64,000 nt of DNA from positions 310,001-374,000 of the forward strand of contig NZ_JASHJI010000001.1 of the NCBI RefSeq assembly GCF_030733265.1, given 5' to 3'. The notes below the pieces were generated by a model, which was not told where the DNA came from, did no database searches, and saw only the letters and a list, made by a program, of their open reading frames with translations. Source of the stretch: Roseibium sp. MMSF_3412. GTDB taxonomy: Bacteria > Pseudomonadota > Alphaproteobacteria > Rhizobiales > Stappiaceae. The position numbers and the translations under genes are program-made. This document shows positions 1 to 8,038 of this stretch, one piece after another (within the stretch, counting starts at the first letter, position 1; each line of letters begins with the position of its first letter).

Positions 1-377
1 CAGACACCGGCAAGGGCTGGTTCTTCCAGCCGACGGTGATTGCAGATCTCGGCCCCGATGATCCGGCCGTCCAGGACGAAATCTTCGGTCCGGTGCTTTC
101 GGTACAGAATTTCGAGACCGAGGAAGAAGCCGTCCGGCTTGCCAACGGTACGGAATTCGGGCTCGTTGCAAGTGTCTATACACGGGATGTCGGGCGCGCG
201 ATGCGGGTTGCGAATGCAATGGATTGCGGTCAGGTTTCCGTCAACGACTATTGGGCCGGCGGCCTGGAGTTGCCTTTCGGGGGCAACAAGAAGTCCGGAT
301 ACGGCCGCGAAAAGGGCTGGGAAGGACTGGATGCCTATACCAAGGTGAAGTCGATCACGATCAGCAACGCGAGTTGA
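1..377 (+). CDS. Aldehyde dehydrogenase, C-terminal part
   Basis: This is the 3' end of an NAD(P)-dependent aldehyde dehydrogenase that begins before the window; the reading frame is open from base 3. The visible part carries the family motif around EIFGPVLSV, in which the Glu-Ile-Phe-Gly-Pro segment contacts the cofactor, and the C-terminal LPFGGNKKSGYGRE segment before the oligomerisation tail. The catalytic Cys and Glu lie upstream and cannot be seen, so the substrate cannot be assigned. It ends 10 bases before the next gene, with which it is probably co-transcribed, suggesting oxidation of a sugar-derived or aromatic aldehyde. Confidence 0.9.
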   Translation, partial: DTGKGWFFQPTVIADLGPDDPAVQDEIFGPVLSVQNFETEEEAVRLANGTEFGLVASVYTRDVGRAMRVANAMDCGQVSVNDYWAGGLELPFGGNKKSGYGREKGWEGLDAYTKVKSITISNAS

Positions 378-387
378 GAACCGTTTC

Positions 388-1599
388 ATGAAACTCGATC
401 AAATCGAGACCTTTGTCGTCGGAAATCCGCCACCGCGCCACGGCGGACGCTACTTCATCTTCGTGAAGCTGGTGACGTCCTGCGGCATCACCGGCTACGG
501 CGAGATCTACAACGCGACTTTCGGGCCGCACCTGGTCGCCGCGATGGCGGAAGATGTTTTCAAGCGGCAGTTCGAAGGCCAGGACCCGCACCATATCGAG
601 TTGCTGTGGCACAGGACCTATGGCGCCGGTTACACGCAGCGCCCGGATGTTTCGGTCATGGGTGTTCTGTCCGGTCTGGAGATGGCCTGCTGGGACATTG
701 TCGGCAAGGCGGCGGGGAAACCGGCATACGAACTCTTGGGCGGCAGGGTTCATGAAAGGCTCCGCTCCTATACCTACCTTTACCCAAAGGCCGGGGATGT
801 CTATCCGGACCCGGACAAGCCCAATGTCTACAATGATCCGGACATCGCCGCCGAGGCCGCCATGGCCGCCGTCGAACAGGGATTTACCGCGGTAAAGTTC
901 GATCCGGCCGGGCCTTACACGATCTATGACGGACACCAGCCGAGCCTTCAGGATCTGGACCGCTCCGAAGCGTTCTGCCGCAAGATCCGGGAGGCCGTCG
1001 GCGACAGGGCCGATCTCCTTTTCGGCACCCATGGACAATTCACCGTTTCCGGAGCCAAACGCATGGCCCGGCGGCTGGAAGCCTACGACCCGCTCTGGTT
1101 CGAGGAGCCGATCCCGCCTGAAAAACCGGAAGACATGGCCGAGGTCGCCCGCTATACGTCGATACCAGTTGCGACCGGCGAGCGGCTGTGCACCAAGTAC
1201 GAGTTCTCGCGCGTTCTGGAAACGAAGGCCGCCAGCATTTTGCAGATGAATCTCGGCCGTGTCGGAGGTCTGCTCGAAGCCAAGAAAATCGCCGCGATGG
1301 CCGAGTGTCATTCCGCCCAGGTCGCGCCACATCTCTATTGCGGCCCTCTGGTCGCGCTCGCCAACATCCAGCTCGCCACCTGCAGCCCGAATTTTCTGGT
1401 TCTGGAATCGATCCGCACCTTCGACGGGTTCTACGCGGAGCTTCTGAAGTCGCCGATCCGTTGGCAGGACGGCTACGTCATTCCCTCAACCGAACCGGGG
1501 CTCGGCTCCGACCTCAACGAAGAGGTTGCCCGCGCGCATCCTTACGAAGGCGATGACCTGCATCTGGGTCTGCAGGAAACTCCGGCGCTGCCACTTTGA
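388..1599 (+). CDS. Enolase-superfamily (mandelate racemase/muconate lactonizing) enzyme, probable sugar-acid dehydratase
   Basis: The 403-residue protein has the N-terminal capping domain and C-terminal barrel of the mandelate racemase group. Visible active-site candidates are Lys170 (AVKFD), the GTHGQ segment at 213-217, Glu239/240 (WFEEP), Glu265 (ATGERL) and His315 (APHLY). The His/Glu layout resembles galactonate-type acid-sugar dehydratases. By eye, the first metal ligand, normally Asp two residues before the His of the HG motif, is Gly213. Length and order are normal for the family. It follows an aldehyde dehydrogenase by 10 bases, consistent with a sugar-acid catabolic unit. The exact substrate is unknown. 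Confidence 0.85.
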   Translation: MKLDQIETFVVGNPPPRHGGRYFIFVKLVTSCGITGYGEIYNATFGPHLVAAMAEDVFKRQFEGQDPHHIELLWHRTYGAGYTQRPDVSVMGVLSGLEMACWDIVGKAAGKPAYELLGGRVHERLRSYTYLYPKAGDVYPDPDKPNVYNDPDIAAEAAMAAVEQGFTAVKFDPAGPYTIYDGHQPSLQDLDRSEAFCRKIREAVGDRADLLFGTHGQFTVSGAKRMARRLEAYDPLWFEEPIPPEKPEDMAEVARYTSIPVATGERLCTKYEFSRVLETKAASILQMNLGRVGGLLEAKKIAAMAECHSAQVAPHLYCGPLVALANIQLATCSPNFLVLESIRTFDGFYAELLKSPIRWQDGYVIPSTEPGLGSDLNEEVARAHPYEGDDLHLGLQETPALPL

Positions 1600-1613
1600 A
1601 GAGACGGTGTGAC

Positions 1614-2264
1614 TTATGACGCACGCACCGCGTCAAGCACCATGGAAACCAGCCGCGCGCGCAGTCTTTCCTGGCCGGCGTCCGTGAAAAGGTCATCGCC
1701 ATAAAGGTGCGAGAACGTCGCCCTGTTGGAGATGTTGAAAACGCAGAATGCCGAGATGGTCCAGTGAAGTTCCAGTGGATCGACATCTTCCCTGAACGTG
1801 CCTTCCCCGATACCGCGGCGGCAAAGCTCCTCCAGGCCGGTGATGATCTGGCTGTTCAGCTTCGGGATTGTTTCGGACTGCTTCAGGTGCTTGCCGTGAT
1901 GAATGTTCTCGATCGTAATCAGCCGAATATATTCCGGGTTTTCCCGGTGGAAGTCGAAGGTGAAGGCTGCCAGCTTCGCAAGAGCGTCCAAAGGCGGCAA
2001 CGCCTGCAGGTCGAGTTGCCCCTCGCCCTTTCTCAGCCGCGCGTATGCTGCTTCCAGAACCTTGGCATAGAGGCCGCTCTTGTCACCGAAATAGTAATAG
2101 ATCATCCGCTTCGACGATTTCGTGCGCCGGATGATCTCGTCGATCCGCGCGCCTGAAAAACCGGATTCGGCGAATACGGATGTGGCCACGGCCAGTATGT
2201 CCGCCTTGACGCCTTCCGGGTCCTGCTTCCAGCTCGACTTGCGCTCTCCCTCGTTCCTTTTCAC
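1614..2264 (-). CDS. TetR/AcrR family transcriptional regulator
   Basis: A 216-residue one-component repressor. The N-terminal helix-turn-helix occupies about residues 18-65 (ILAVATSVFAESGFSGARIDEI, then the recognition-helix region RRTKSSKRMIYYYFGDK), the classic TetR signature. The rest is an all-helical ligand-binding domain with no recognisable ligand. It is divergent from the quiC-like gene, with about 100 bases of shared promoter, so local control of that gene, perhaps in response to a quinate/shikimate intermediate, is the simplest inference. Confidence 0.9.
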   Translation of the reverse strand: MKRNEGERKSSWKQDPEGVKADILAVATSVFAESGFSGARIDEIIRRTKSSKRMIYYYFGDKSGLYAKVLEAAYARLRKGEGQLDLQALPPLDALAKLAAFTFDFHRENPEYIRLITIENIHHGKHLKQSETIPKLNSQIITGLEELCRRGIGEGTFREDVDPLELHWTISAFCVFNISNRATFSHLYGDDLFTDAGQERLRARLVSMVLDAVRAS

Positions 2265-2367
2265 GCGCCTGAACCGCTCTTAAGAGAATTGATCATTGAC
2301 AAATTAACCTTTTGGTACATTCTGTTCACCCGATAGTCCGGTGCGCGCTTTGGAGGAGGACGACGCG
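2265..2367. promoter_or_regulatory. Divergent promoter between tetR and quiC-like genes
   Basis: The spacer holds a TTGACA-like element at 2296-2301 and, downstream of it, a small inverted repeat ACC-TTTT-GGT near 2308-2317 that could be a TetR-type operator. Spacing to any -10 hexamer is not ideal, so the promoter call rests on position more than on sequence. Confidence 0.35.
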
Positions 2368-4245
2368 GTGAAGACGTCGATTGCGACGGTATCCATTGCC
2401 GGTGACCTGCCGCGCAAGCTGGCCGCGATTTCCGCCGCCGGCTTTGACGGTATCGAGATCTTTGAACAGGATTTCATCGCACATGACGGTGGCGCTACGG
2501 ATGTCGGAAAAATGGTCCGCGACCATGGGCTAGAAATTCTGCTGTTTCAACCCCTCCGCGATTTCGAAGGTTTGCCCGATCCCCAGCGTAGCCGCGCTTT
2601 CGAGCGCGCGAAGCGCAAGTTCGACGTCATGAACAACCTCGGGACCGATCTGGTTCTGATCTGTTCGAGCGTACATCCAAAGGCACTCGGGGGCATTGAC
2701 CGGGCCGCGTCCGATCTGGCCGAGCTGGGAGACATCGCCCGCGCGCACGGCGTGCGCGTCGGCTATGAAGCGCTGGCCTGGGGCCGTTACATCAACGACC
2801 ACCGCGACGCCTGGGAAGTCGTGCGCCGGGCAGATCATCCGACCATCGGTCTGATCGTCGACAGTTTCCATACGCTTGGGCGCAAACTCTCACCCGACAG
2901 TCTCCAGTCGATCCCCGGTGACCGGATCTTCTTCGTCCAGCTTGCCGACGCACCGCAAATCGACATGGACCTGCTCTACTGGTCGCGCCATTTCAGGAAC
3001 ATGCCGGGAGAAGGCGATCTCGACGTGACAGCCTTCCTGAAAGCCGTTGCCGCAACCGGATATGACGGTCCGATTTCCCTGGAAATCTTCAACGATCAGT
3101 TTCGGGGCGGCAGTCCCGAAATGATCGCGTGCGACGGCTACAGGTCGCTGATGGCGCTTGCCGACGATGTTGAGCGGGAAGCTCCGCATTCCCGGATCGG
3201 CATTCAGCCGATGCCCGAACGCCCGCGTATCGAGCGGGTCGAGTTCATCGAGTTCACGGCAGATGAAACATCAGGTGCGGAATTCGAACAGCTTCTGGCA
3301 TCGCTCGGGTTTCGCCTGGCGGCGCAGCACATCAACAAATCGGTTGCCGTCTGGCAGCAGGGCGGCATCCGGATTGTCATCAACAAGGACGGCAACGGGT
3401 TCGCACGTGCCTGCCTTAAGAAGCATGGCCTTGGCGTTTGCGACATTGGCCTGCGGGTCGACAATGCAAATGCAGCCGTGGACCGCGCCACGCGCCTTGG
3501 CGCAGAACCTTTTCACCAGCCGCTTAACGACGGGGAAATGGCGCTGCCGGCGATCCATGCCGTCAGCGGGTCGATCATGCATCTGCTTGACGAACCAAGC
3601 GGACTTTCCGACGTCTGGGATGTGGAGTTCAAGCCGGTTGAAAGCGGTGGGGATGCAGGACTGCTTCAGACGGTCGATCACATCGCGCAGACGATGGACT
3701 ATGCCGAGATGCTGAGCTGGTCGCTTTTCTATACGGCACAGTTCGCCCTGAACAAACGTCCGGTCTTTGACGTGGTCGACCCTGGCGGCATCGTGCGCAG
3801 CCAGGTGATCGAAGCATCCGACGGAAGCTTTCGCCTGACATTGAACGGTGCGGACTCAAAGGACACGCTTGCCGGGCAATTCATCGCGGACCGCGCCGCG
3901 TCGGCCGTCCAGCACATCGCCTTTTCATGCGCCGATATTTTCGCAACTGCCGCAGTGCTCGAGGCAAGAGGATTTGAGCCACTGGAGTTGCCGGACAATT
4001 ACTACGACGATCTCGCGGCCCGCTTTGGATTCGACGATCCGGAAATCCAGCGCCTGAAGCAATCGGGTGTTCTCTACGACGAAGACGACCAAGGCGCGTT
4101 CTATCAGATCTATAGCCGTCCGCTGGCCGGCGGTTTTTTCTTCGAAATCGTTCAACGGACGGGAAACTACTCCGGTTATGGCGGGCCGAACGCGCCGTTC
4201 CGGACGGCCGCCATGAAGCGGCTGATGCGGCAGGAAAAGCCGTGA
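2368..4245 (+). CDS. quiC: Bifunctional sugar-phosphate isomerase/HPPD-like protein, QuiC-type 3-dehydroshikimate dehydratase
   Basis: Start chosen at GTG 2368 because GGAGGAGG lies 8 bases upstream; an in-frame GTG at 2341 has no ribosome site. The 625-residue protein has an AP-endonuclease-2-type TIM barrel (about 1-285) fused to two vicinal-oxygen-chelate modules resembling 4-hydroxyphenylpyruvate dioxygenase (about 290-620). The C-terminal half keeps candidate metal ligands: His in TVDHIAQ, His in AVQHIAF and Glu in FFFEIVQR. This architecture is known for 3-dehydroshikimate dehydratases that make protocatechuate from quinate or shikimate. It probably answers to the divergent TetR gene. 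The function is inferred from domain order. Confidence 0.8.
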   Translation: MKTSIATVSIAGDLPRKLAAISAAGFDGIEIFEQDFIAHDGGATDVGKMVRDHGLEILLFQPLRDFEGLPDPQRSRAFERAKRKFDVMNNLGTDLVLICSSVHPKALGGIDRAASDLAELGDIARAHGVRVGYEALAWGRYINDHRDAWEVVRRADHPTIGLIVDSFHTLGRKLSPDSLQSIPGDRIFFVQLADAPQIDMDLLYWSRHFRNMPGEGDLDVTAFLKAVAATGYDGPISLEIFNDQFRGGSPEMIACDGYRSLMALADDVEREAPHSRIGIQPMPERPRIERVEFIEFTADETSGAEFEQLLASLGFRLAAQHINKSVAVWQQGGIRIVINKDGNGFARACLKKHGLGVCDIGLRVDNANAAVDRATRLGAEPFHQPLNDGEMALPAIHAVSGSIMHLLDEPSGLSDVWDVEFKPVESGGDAGLLQTVDHIAQTMDYAEMLSWSLFYTAQFALNKRPVFDVVDPGGIVRSQVIEASDGSFRLTLNGADSKDTLAGQFIADRAASAVQHIAFSCADIFATAAVLEARGFEPLELPDNYYDDLAARFGFDDPEIQRLKQSGVLYDEDDQGAFYQIYSRPLAGGFFFEIVQRTGNYSGYGGPNAPFRTAAMKRLMRQEKP

Positions 4246-4412
4246 GACACCTCAAGGTGGGCCTGATCGGTTTCGGTCGCAGCTGGAAAAACATCGCGAG
4301 CCCGGCCGGCTGGTTCGGTTTGCCACGTGTCGGGGATGGAGAAGCAGGCGTTCGCTTCATTCACGCTGCCATTGCGTCTCACAACGAGGACTCAATCCGA
4401 GCCGACGTTTGA
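4242..4412 (+). pseudogene. Short ORF overlapping the quiC stop, possible remnant of a dehydrogenase
   Basis: A GTG overlaps the quiC-like TGA (GTGA), the arrangement of a translationally coupled downstream gene, but the frame closes after 56 codons. The first residues, LKVGLIGFGRS, look like the opening beta strand and glycine loop of a Rossmann or shikimate-dehydrogenase-like protein; what follows does not. A decayed shikimate/quinate dehydrogenase partner is a plausible reading, but the similarity is only about ten residues long. Confidence 0.3.
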
Positions 4413-4559
4413 GGACGGTGGGTGGCCCTACGTCATTCAATCGCCAAAACCGCCTATATTCCAAAAGACTAAGCCCTTCACGCCGCTTGACCGGTGACAA
4501 TGATTTTCCTAGCCTCAGGATCTCGACGCCAGGAGAAACAAAACGAGTGGGGGGCGAAA
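4246..4559. other. Intergenic stretch before the hydroxylase gene
   Basis: About 314 bases. The first half holds the short remnant ORF described above. The second half has no ORF with coding character; an in-frame ATG at 4494 upstream of the hydroxylase gene lacks a ribosome site and adds residues atypical of the family. Confidence 0.4.
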
Positions 4560-5330
4560 ATGGATGCAGCGGAAGCGGCAATGCTTTGCCTGATCGCCGT
4601 CATCGGCCACCTGATGGCCCTGTTCTGGTTAAGCGTTGAGGACTACGAAGTCGATCTGTCACGCGACCGGATCTACAATCTTCCCATCAAGGACCCGCAG
4701 GTGCGGCGTGAGTTGAAAAACTCCCTGCACACGCCCTTGCATGCGCTCATGCTGATGGTGTTCCTGCTCCTTGGCCTTTTCGACAACAGGTCGGTCACCG
4801 GTTTCTTCGGCAGTCTTCTCCTGACCGCTGTCTGGGCGGAAATCTGGCACTATTCGTCCCATCGCGCTTTTCACCTGAAGTCGCTCCACTGGATCCATGC
4901 CGAGCATCACCGGAGCCGGCTCTCCAGCCCGTTCACGGCGCTTTCCTTCTCGTTCTGGGAAAAGCTCATTTTCGACCTCGGCATTCTCGGGGCGCTCGCC
5001 CTTGTCGACCAGTTCCTGATGCCGCTGAACTTCTTCGGCATCGCGACCTGGTTTGCGCTTTACCTGGTGATCAACTCCTATGGGCACGCCAACTACGAGA
5101 TCCGGTCGGAAAACTTCATGAAAGTCAAAGGGAAGTACATCACGTCAACGGTGTACCATGCCCTGCATCACTCCCGGTACACGGGGAATTATGGCCTTGG
5201 CACACGCTTTCTGGACCGGTTGTTCGGAACGGAGTGGCCCGACTCGGAAGCCGTCTTCGAGCGCGTGGTCGTGGAGAAAAAACCGCTGACGTCGCTCAAG
5301 GAGACCGTGGCCGAACCGGACGGGAGCTGA
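4560..5330 (+). CDS. Fatty acid hydroxylase/sterol desaturase family membrane protein
   Basis: Start set at ATG 4560 behind a GGGGG-rich ribosome site; this gives 256 residues. The protein has hydrophobic segments near 5-25, 60-95 and 135-175 and the three His clusters of the non-haem di-iron hydroxylase superfamily: H97-xxx-H101, HAEHH (113-117) and HALHH (200-204), plus a further conserved-looking GHAN at 175-178. The family hydroxylates or desaturates acyl chains, sterols or carotenoids in the membrane. It sits 3 bases before a CNB-acyltransferase fusion, so the two probably modify the same lipid. The substrate is not known. Confidence 0.88.
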   Translation: MDAAEAAMLCLIAVIGHLMALFWLSVEDYEVDLSRDRIYNLPIKDPQVRRELKNSLHTPLHALMLMVFLLLGLFDNRSVTGFFGSLLLTAVWAEIWHYSSHRAFHLKSLHWIHAEHHRSRLSSPFTALSFSFWEKLIFDLGILGALALVDQFLMPLNFFGIATWFALYLVINSYGHANYEIRSENFMKVKGKYITSTVYHALHHSRYTGNYGLGTRFLDRLFGTEWPDSEAVFERVVVEKKPLTSLKETVAEPDGS

Positions 5331-5333
5331 TCC

Positions 5334-6311
5334 ATGGATCCCGATATTCTGAGCCAGCTGATCTCCATCTGCGAAGAGCGCGCATTCCCGCCCGGACACG
5401 TGCTGCGCTATGAAGGCGGCTTTGCCGGCGACATGCTGCTCGTGCTTGAAGGCGAGGTGGAAATCAGGTTCGAGCAGGGCGACGCGTCAACCATGATTAC
5501 ATCGGCGCGCAACACGATCCTTGGTGAAATCGGGTTCCTGACCGGGAGCGGCGCGTCTGCCCGCGTGGAGACGCTCACGGACGTTCGTGCGCTCGGCATC
5601 GGCCGCAAGGAACTGGAACTTCTGGAAACAAGGCGACCGGACATGGCAGCCGCCTTCTCCAGATATCTTGCAAAGCTCATGCGCGCGCGATTGCAGCAGA
5701 ACACCGTCCTGATGGACGACTTTGAAACGGCTGATCCCCCTGCCCTCGAAGTCTTCCAGTGCAACACCGAAGACCTCATGATCCGCGCGCAACGGCTGCG
5801 CTACGAGGTCTATTGCGGGGAATTCAGGCGGCCATCCCCCTACGCCGACCATGATGCGCGCATGCTGATCGATCCGCTCGATGAGCACGGAACCAGTTTT
5901 ATCGCGGTCTACGAAGGCGAAGACGCGGGGACCGCGCGGGTCAATCTCGCAAAGCATGGCGGTCTCTCGATCCTGCCGGATCTCTACGGCATGGGCACGT
6001 CCGAACACCATCCGCACAAGACCTGCGTCATCACCAAATATGCGATCCCGGAGAAATGGCGCGGCGGCGCGACGTATATGCGGATCTTCGCAGGCATCGC
6101 AACTTTCGTGCAGGCTTCGGGCATTCGCGAGATCTACATCGACTGCGTTCCGGATCTCGCGCGCTTCTACGCGACGATGAAGTTCCGGCAATCGGCGGAA
6201 GAGTTTGTCCACTACGAGAACGGACTCTCCGTTCCAATGGTGCTCGATGTCGCGGAGTACCACGCCCGCATTCCCATCGACGAACGCCTGAGACGCAATC
6301 GCTGGCGCTAG
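5334..6311 (+). CDS. Cyclic-nucleotide-binding-like domain fused to an N-acyltransferase (FeeM/autoinducer-synthase-like GNAT)
   Basis: The 325-residue protein has a CRP-type beta-roll at about 8-120 (LEGEVEIRF, then LGEIGFL) and an acyltransferase domain at about 138-310. The second part shows the RxxVYCxEF and Asp-rich segment (DHDARMLIDPLDEHG) of LuxI/FeeM-like N-acyl amino acid synthases. In the phosphate-binding cassette the Glu is present, but the Arg that contacts the cyclic phosphate appears to be Ala (GASARV), so nucleotide binding is uncertain. It follows the hydroxylase gene by 3 bases. Synthesis of an N-acylated, hydroxylated lipid is inferred, not shown. Confidence 0.75.
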   Translation: MDPDILSQLISICEERAFPPGHVLRYEGGFAGDMLLVLEGEVEIRFEQGDASTMITSARNTILGEIGFLTGSGASARVETLTDVRALGIGRKELELLETRRPDMAAAFSRYLAKLMRARLQQNTVLMDDFETADPPALEVFQCNTEDLMIRAQRLRYEVYCGEFRRPSPYADHDARMLIDPLDEHGTSFIAVYEGEDAGTARVNLAKHGGLSILPDLYGMGTSEHHPHKTCVITKYAIPEKWRGGATYMRIFAGIATFVQASGIREIYIDCVPDLARFYATMKFRQSAEEFVHYENGLSVPMVLDVAEYHARIPIDERLRRNRWR

Positions 6312-6312
6312 A

Positions 6313-7038
6313 TCAGCCGGCAGCCAGTTCCTGCTTGTGGGCCTTGACGAGGTCCGCCATGCTGTCGAAACGGAAATCGTAGCTCGGCATTTCTCCCGGG
6401 TTCATGGTTGCGCCGAAACCTTCCTTGTCATGACGGCGGTAAATCCAGCAGTTCGCAAGACCGTGCTTGTTGGCAGGTGCATGATCATGGAACATGCTTT
6501 CGGCGGTGTGCAGGATTTCGTTTTTGGCGATGCCGTTTCGGGCGAGCGTTTCAAGCATGTATTCGAAATTGCGATCGGCGGGCTTGTAGCTGCCCACATC
6601 CTCGGCGGTGTAGACACCGTCGAAAGAGATACCGAGGCGGGCGTTGGAACCGGAGAAGCTGACATTGTCGGTGTTTGTCAGCACGATCAGCCTGAAGTGT
6701 TCCTTCAGGTAGGCCAGCGCGTCCCTGCTGTCGTCGAAGGCCGGCCACTGGCGCACGGACAGGCCATAGGCGGCACACTCCTCCCAGGTCACTTCGACGC
6801 CCCACTCTTCGGCGAGACGCCGATAGACCACGCCCAGCAGGTCCGAATACTTCTTCGCCGGTGTCCAGCGCTGGCTGGTGGATTCGTGATAGGCATGCGC
6901 CTCCAGAATGTCGTCCCGGCTCAGGTGCCGGCTGACCTTGTCCGTCAGCGGTTTCAGCCCGGTTACCATGCCGCTTTCCCAGTCGATAAGCGTGCCGTAG
7001 ACGTCAAATGTGAGGGCCTTGAAATCAGAGAGTTTCAT
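6313..7038 (-). CDS. HAD-superfamily hydrolase, haloacid dehalogenase type II-like
   Basis: The 241-residue protein opens with the class-defining motif FDVYGTLID; Asp12 would be the nucleophile. Motif II is VLTNTDN, motif III the Lys of YKPADRNFEY, and motif IV the Asp of SMFHDH, all in the order of (S)-2-haloacid dehalogenases. Whether the enzyme dehalogenates or is a phosphatase cannot be decided from the sequence. It lies 42 bases downstream of the hydrolase gene on the same strand and is probably in one transcript with it. Confidence 0.85.
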   Translation of the reverse strand: MKLSDFKALTFDVYGTLIDWESGMVTGLKPLTDKVSRHLSRDDILEAHAYHESTSQRWTPAKKYSDLLGVVYRRLAEEWGVEVTWEECAAYGLSVRQWPAFDDSRDALAYLKEHFRLIVLTNTDNVSFSGSNARLGISFDGVYTAEDVGSYKPADRNFEYMLETLARNGIAKNEILHTAESMFHDHAPANKHGLANCWIYRRHDKEGFGATMNPGEMPSYDFRFDSMADLVKAHKQELAAG

Positions 7039-7080
7039 GAGGTGATCCGATCTTGAGAAAATGTGCTGGTGCGCGGCGTG

Positions 7081-7926
7081 TCACTTTTGCCGATCCAGGA
7101 AATCGACCAGAAGGCCGGAAATCCTTTCAGGCTGATCTTCCATCGCAAAGTGCCCGCAGTTTTCTAGAACATGCAGCTCCGAGCCCGGGATCGCCGCGTG
7201 AAGCCTGTGCGCCCAGTCGACGACCTGCCAGGCGTCATCAGCTCCCCAGATCAGCTGGACCGGAAGCCTGCCCAGTTCGTGCAGGCGGTCCGCCACATCC
7301 TGAGTGTGGCGCGCCTCGTAGTGACGGACCTGATGCTGGAAGAGACTTCCCTGACCTATCGGGCCGGAAATGAAGTCCAGGTAAATGGCAGCCGCTGTTT
7401 CATCCAATCCGTCCGGTTCGTGCACGGTGCTCCGCAGCCAGTCGTGGAAGTGCCGTCTGTGTTCGTCGTCACCGGCCTTGATGAGGTGCTCAAGACCGTT
7501 CTTCATCTGCTCGTTCGTGCGCTTTGACGGCCAGGAATCGAATGACACCGTGTCGATCATGGTCAGGGACCGGAGCCGTTCCGGCGACTGGATGCCAAGG
7601 CGCTGTGCGACCGCACCACCGATGTCATGCGCAATGAGGTGGAAATCGTCCAGACCCCAGTGCTGCAGCAACCCTTCCAGGATCGGCACCTGACCGGTGA
7701 CGGACGTATCGACATCCGGGTTCCAGGGGCGTTCCGACAGCCCGAAGCCGAGGAGATCGTAAACATGAACCCGATACCCCGCCTCCACCAGCGGCGGGAC
7801 AATGTTGCGCCAGATATAGGACGAGGACGGTGTTCCGTGGATCAGAACGACAGGCGAACCTTCGCCATGCGTCCCGTGCGCAATGCGGGTGTTGCCGATC
7901 AGCGTGTGGTCATTGACGAGATGCAT
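7081..7926 (-). CDS. Alpha/beta hydrolase with Asp nucleophile, haloalkane dehalogenase/epoxide hydrolase-like
   Basis: The 281-residue protein resembles haloalkane dehalogenases at the oxyanion region (HGTPSSSYIWRNIVPPL, 30-46) and has Asp101 (AHDIGG) in the nucleophile position, a second acid near Asp230/231 and His259 as base. The two halide-holding residues of true haloalkane dehalogenases are not there: Thr32 replaces the Asn of HGN, and Ile102 replaces the Trp after the nucleophile. Epoxide-hydrolase-like or other ester cleavage is therefore as likely. It is divergent from a LysR gene. Confidence 0.8.
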   Translation of the reverse strand: MHLVNDHTLIGNTRIAHGTHGEGSPVVLIHGTPSSSYIWRNIVPPLVEAGYRVHVYDLLGFGLSERPWNPDVDTSVTGQVPILEGLLQHWGLDDFHLIAHDIGGAVAQRLGIQSPERLRSLTMIDTVSFDSWPSKRTNEQMKNGLEHLIKAGDDEHRRHFHDWLRSTVHEPDGLDETAAAIYLDFISGPIGQGSLFQHQVRHYEARHTQDVADRLHELGRLPVQLIWGADDAWQVVDWAHRLHAAIPGSELHVLENCGHFAMEDQPERISGLLVDFLDRQK

Positions 7927-7980
7927 GTGTGCCGCTCCGTGGCATGAGGTCTTTCCAAACTCCTAGCGCGCATCTATGTT

Positions 7981-8025
7981 ATGACGCAAATGAATGAATG
8001 TCATACTTCAATCTACTTTTGTCAT
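7981..8025. promoter_or_regulatory. Candidate LysR operator
   Basis: In the divergent spacer, ATGAC at 7981 and GTCAT at 8000 form an inverted repeat with 14 bases between, and a second GTCAT occurs at 8021. LysR proteins usually bind such dyads between themselves and a divergent target. Assigned by eye from symmetry and position. Confidence 0.35.
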
Positions 8026-8038
8026 GAAAGGCTCAAAC

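Noticed and set aside
361..1332. Long open frame on the minus strand opposite the enolase-superfamily gene
   Set aside because: It lies fully opposite a gene with intact motifs and shows the Arg/Gly/Val-rich composition of a GC-rich shadow frame.
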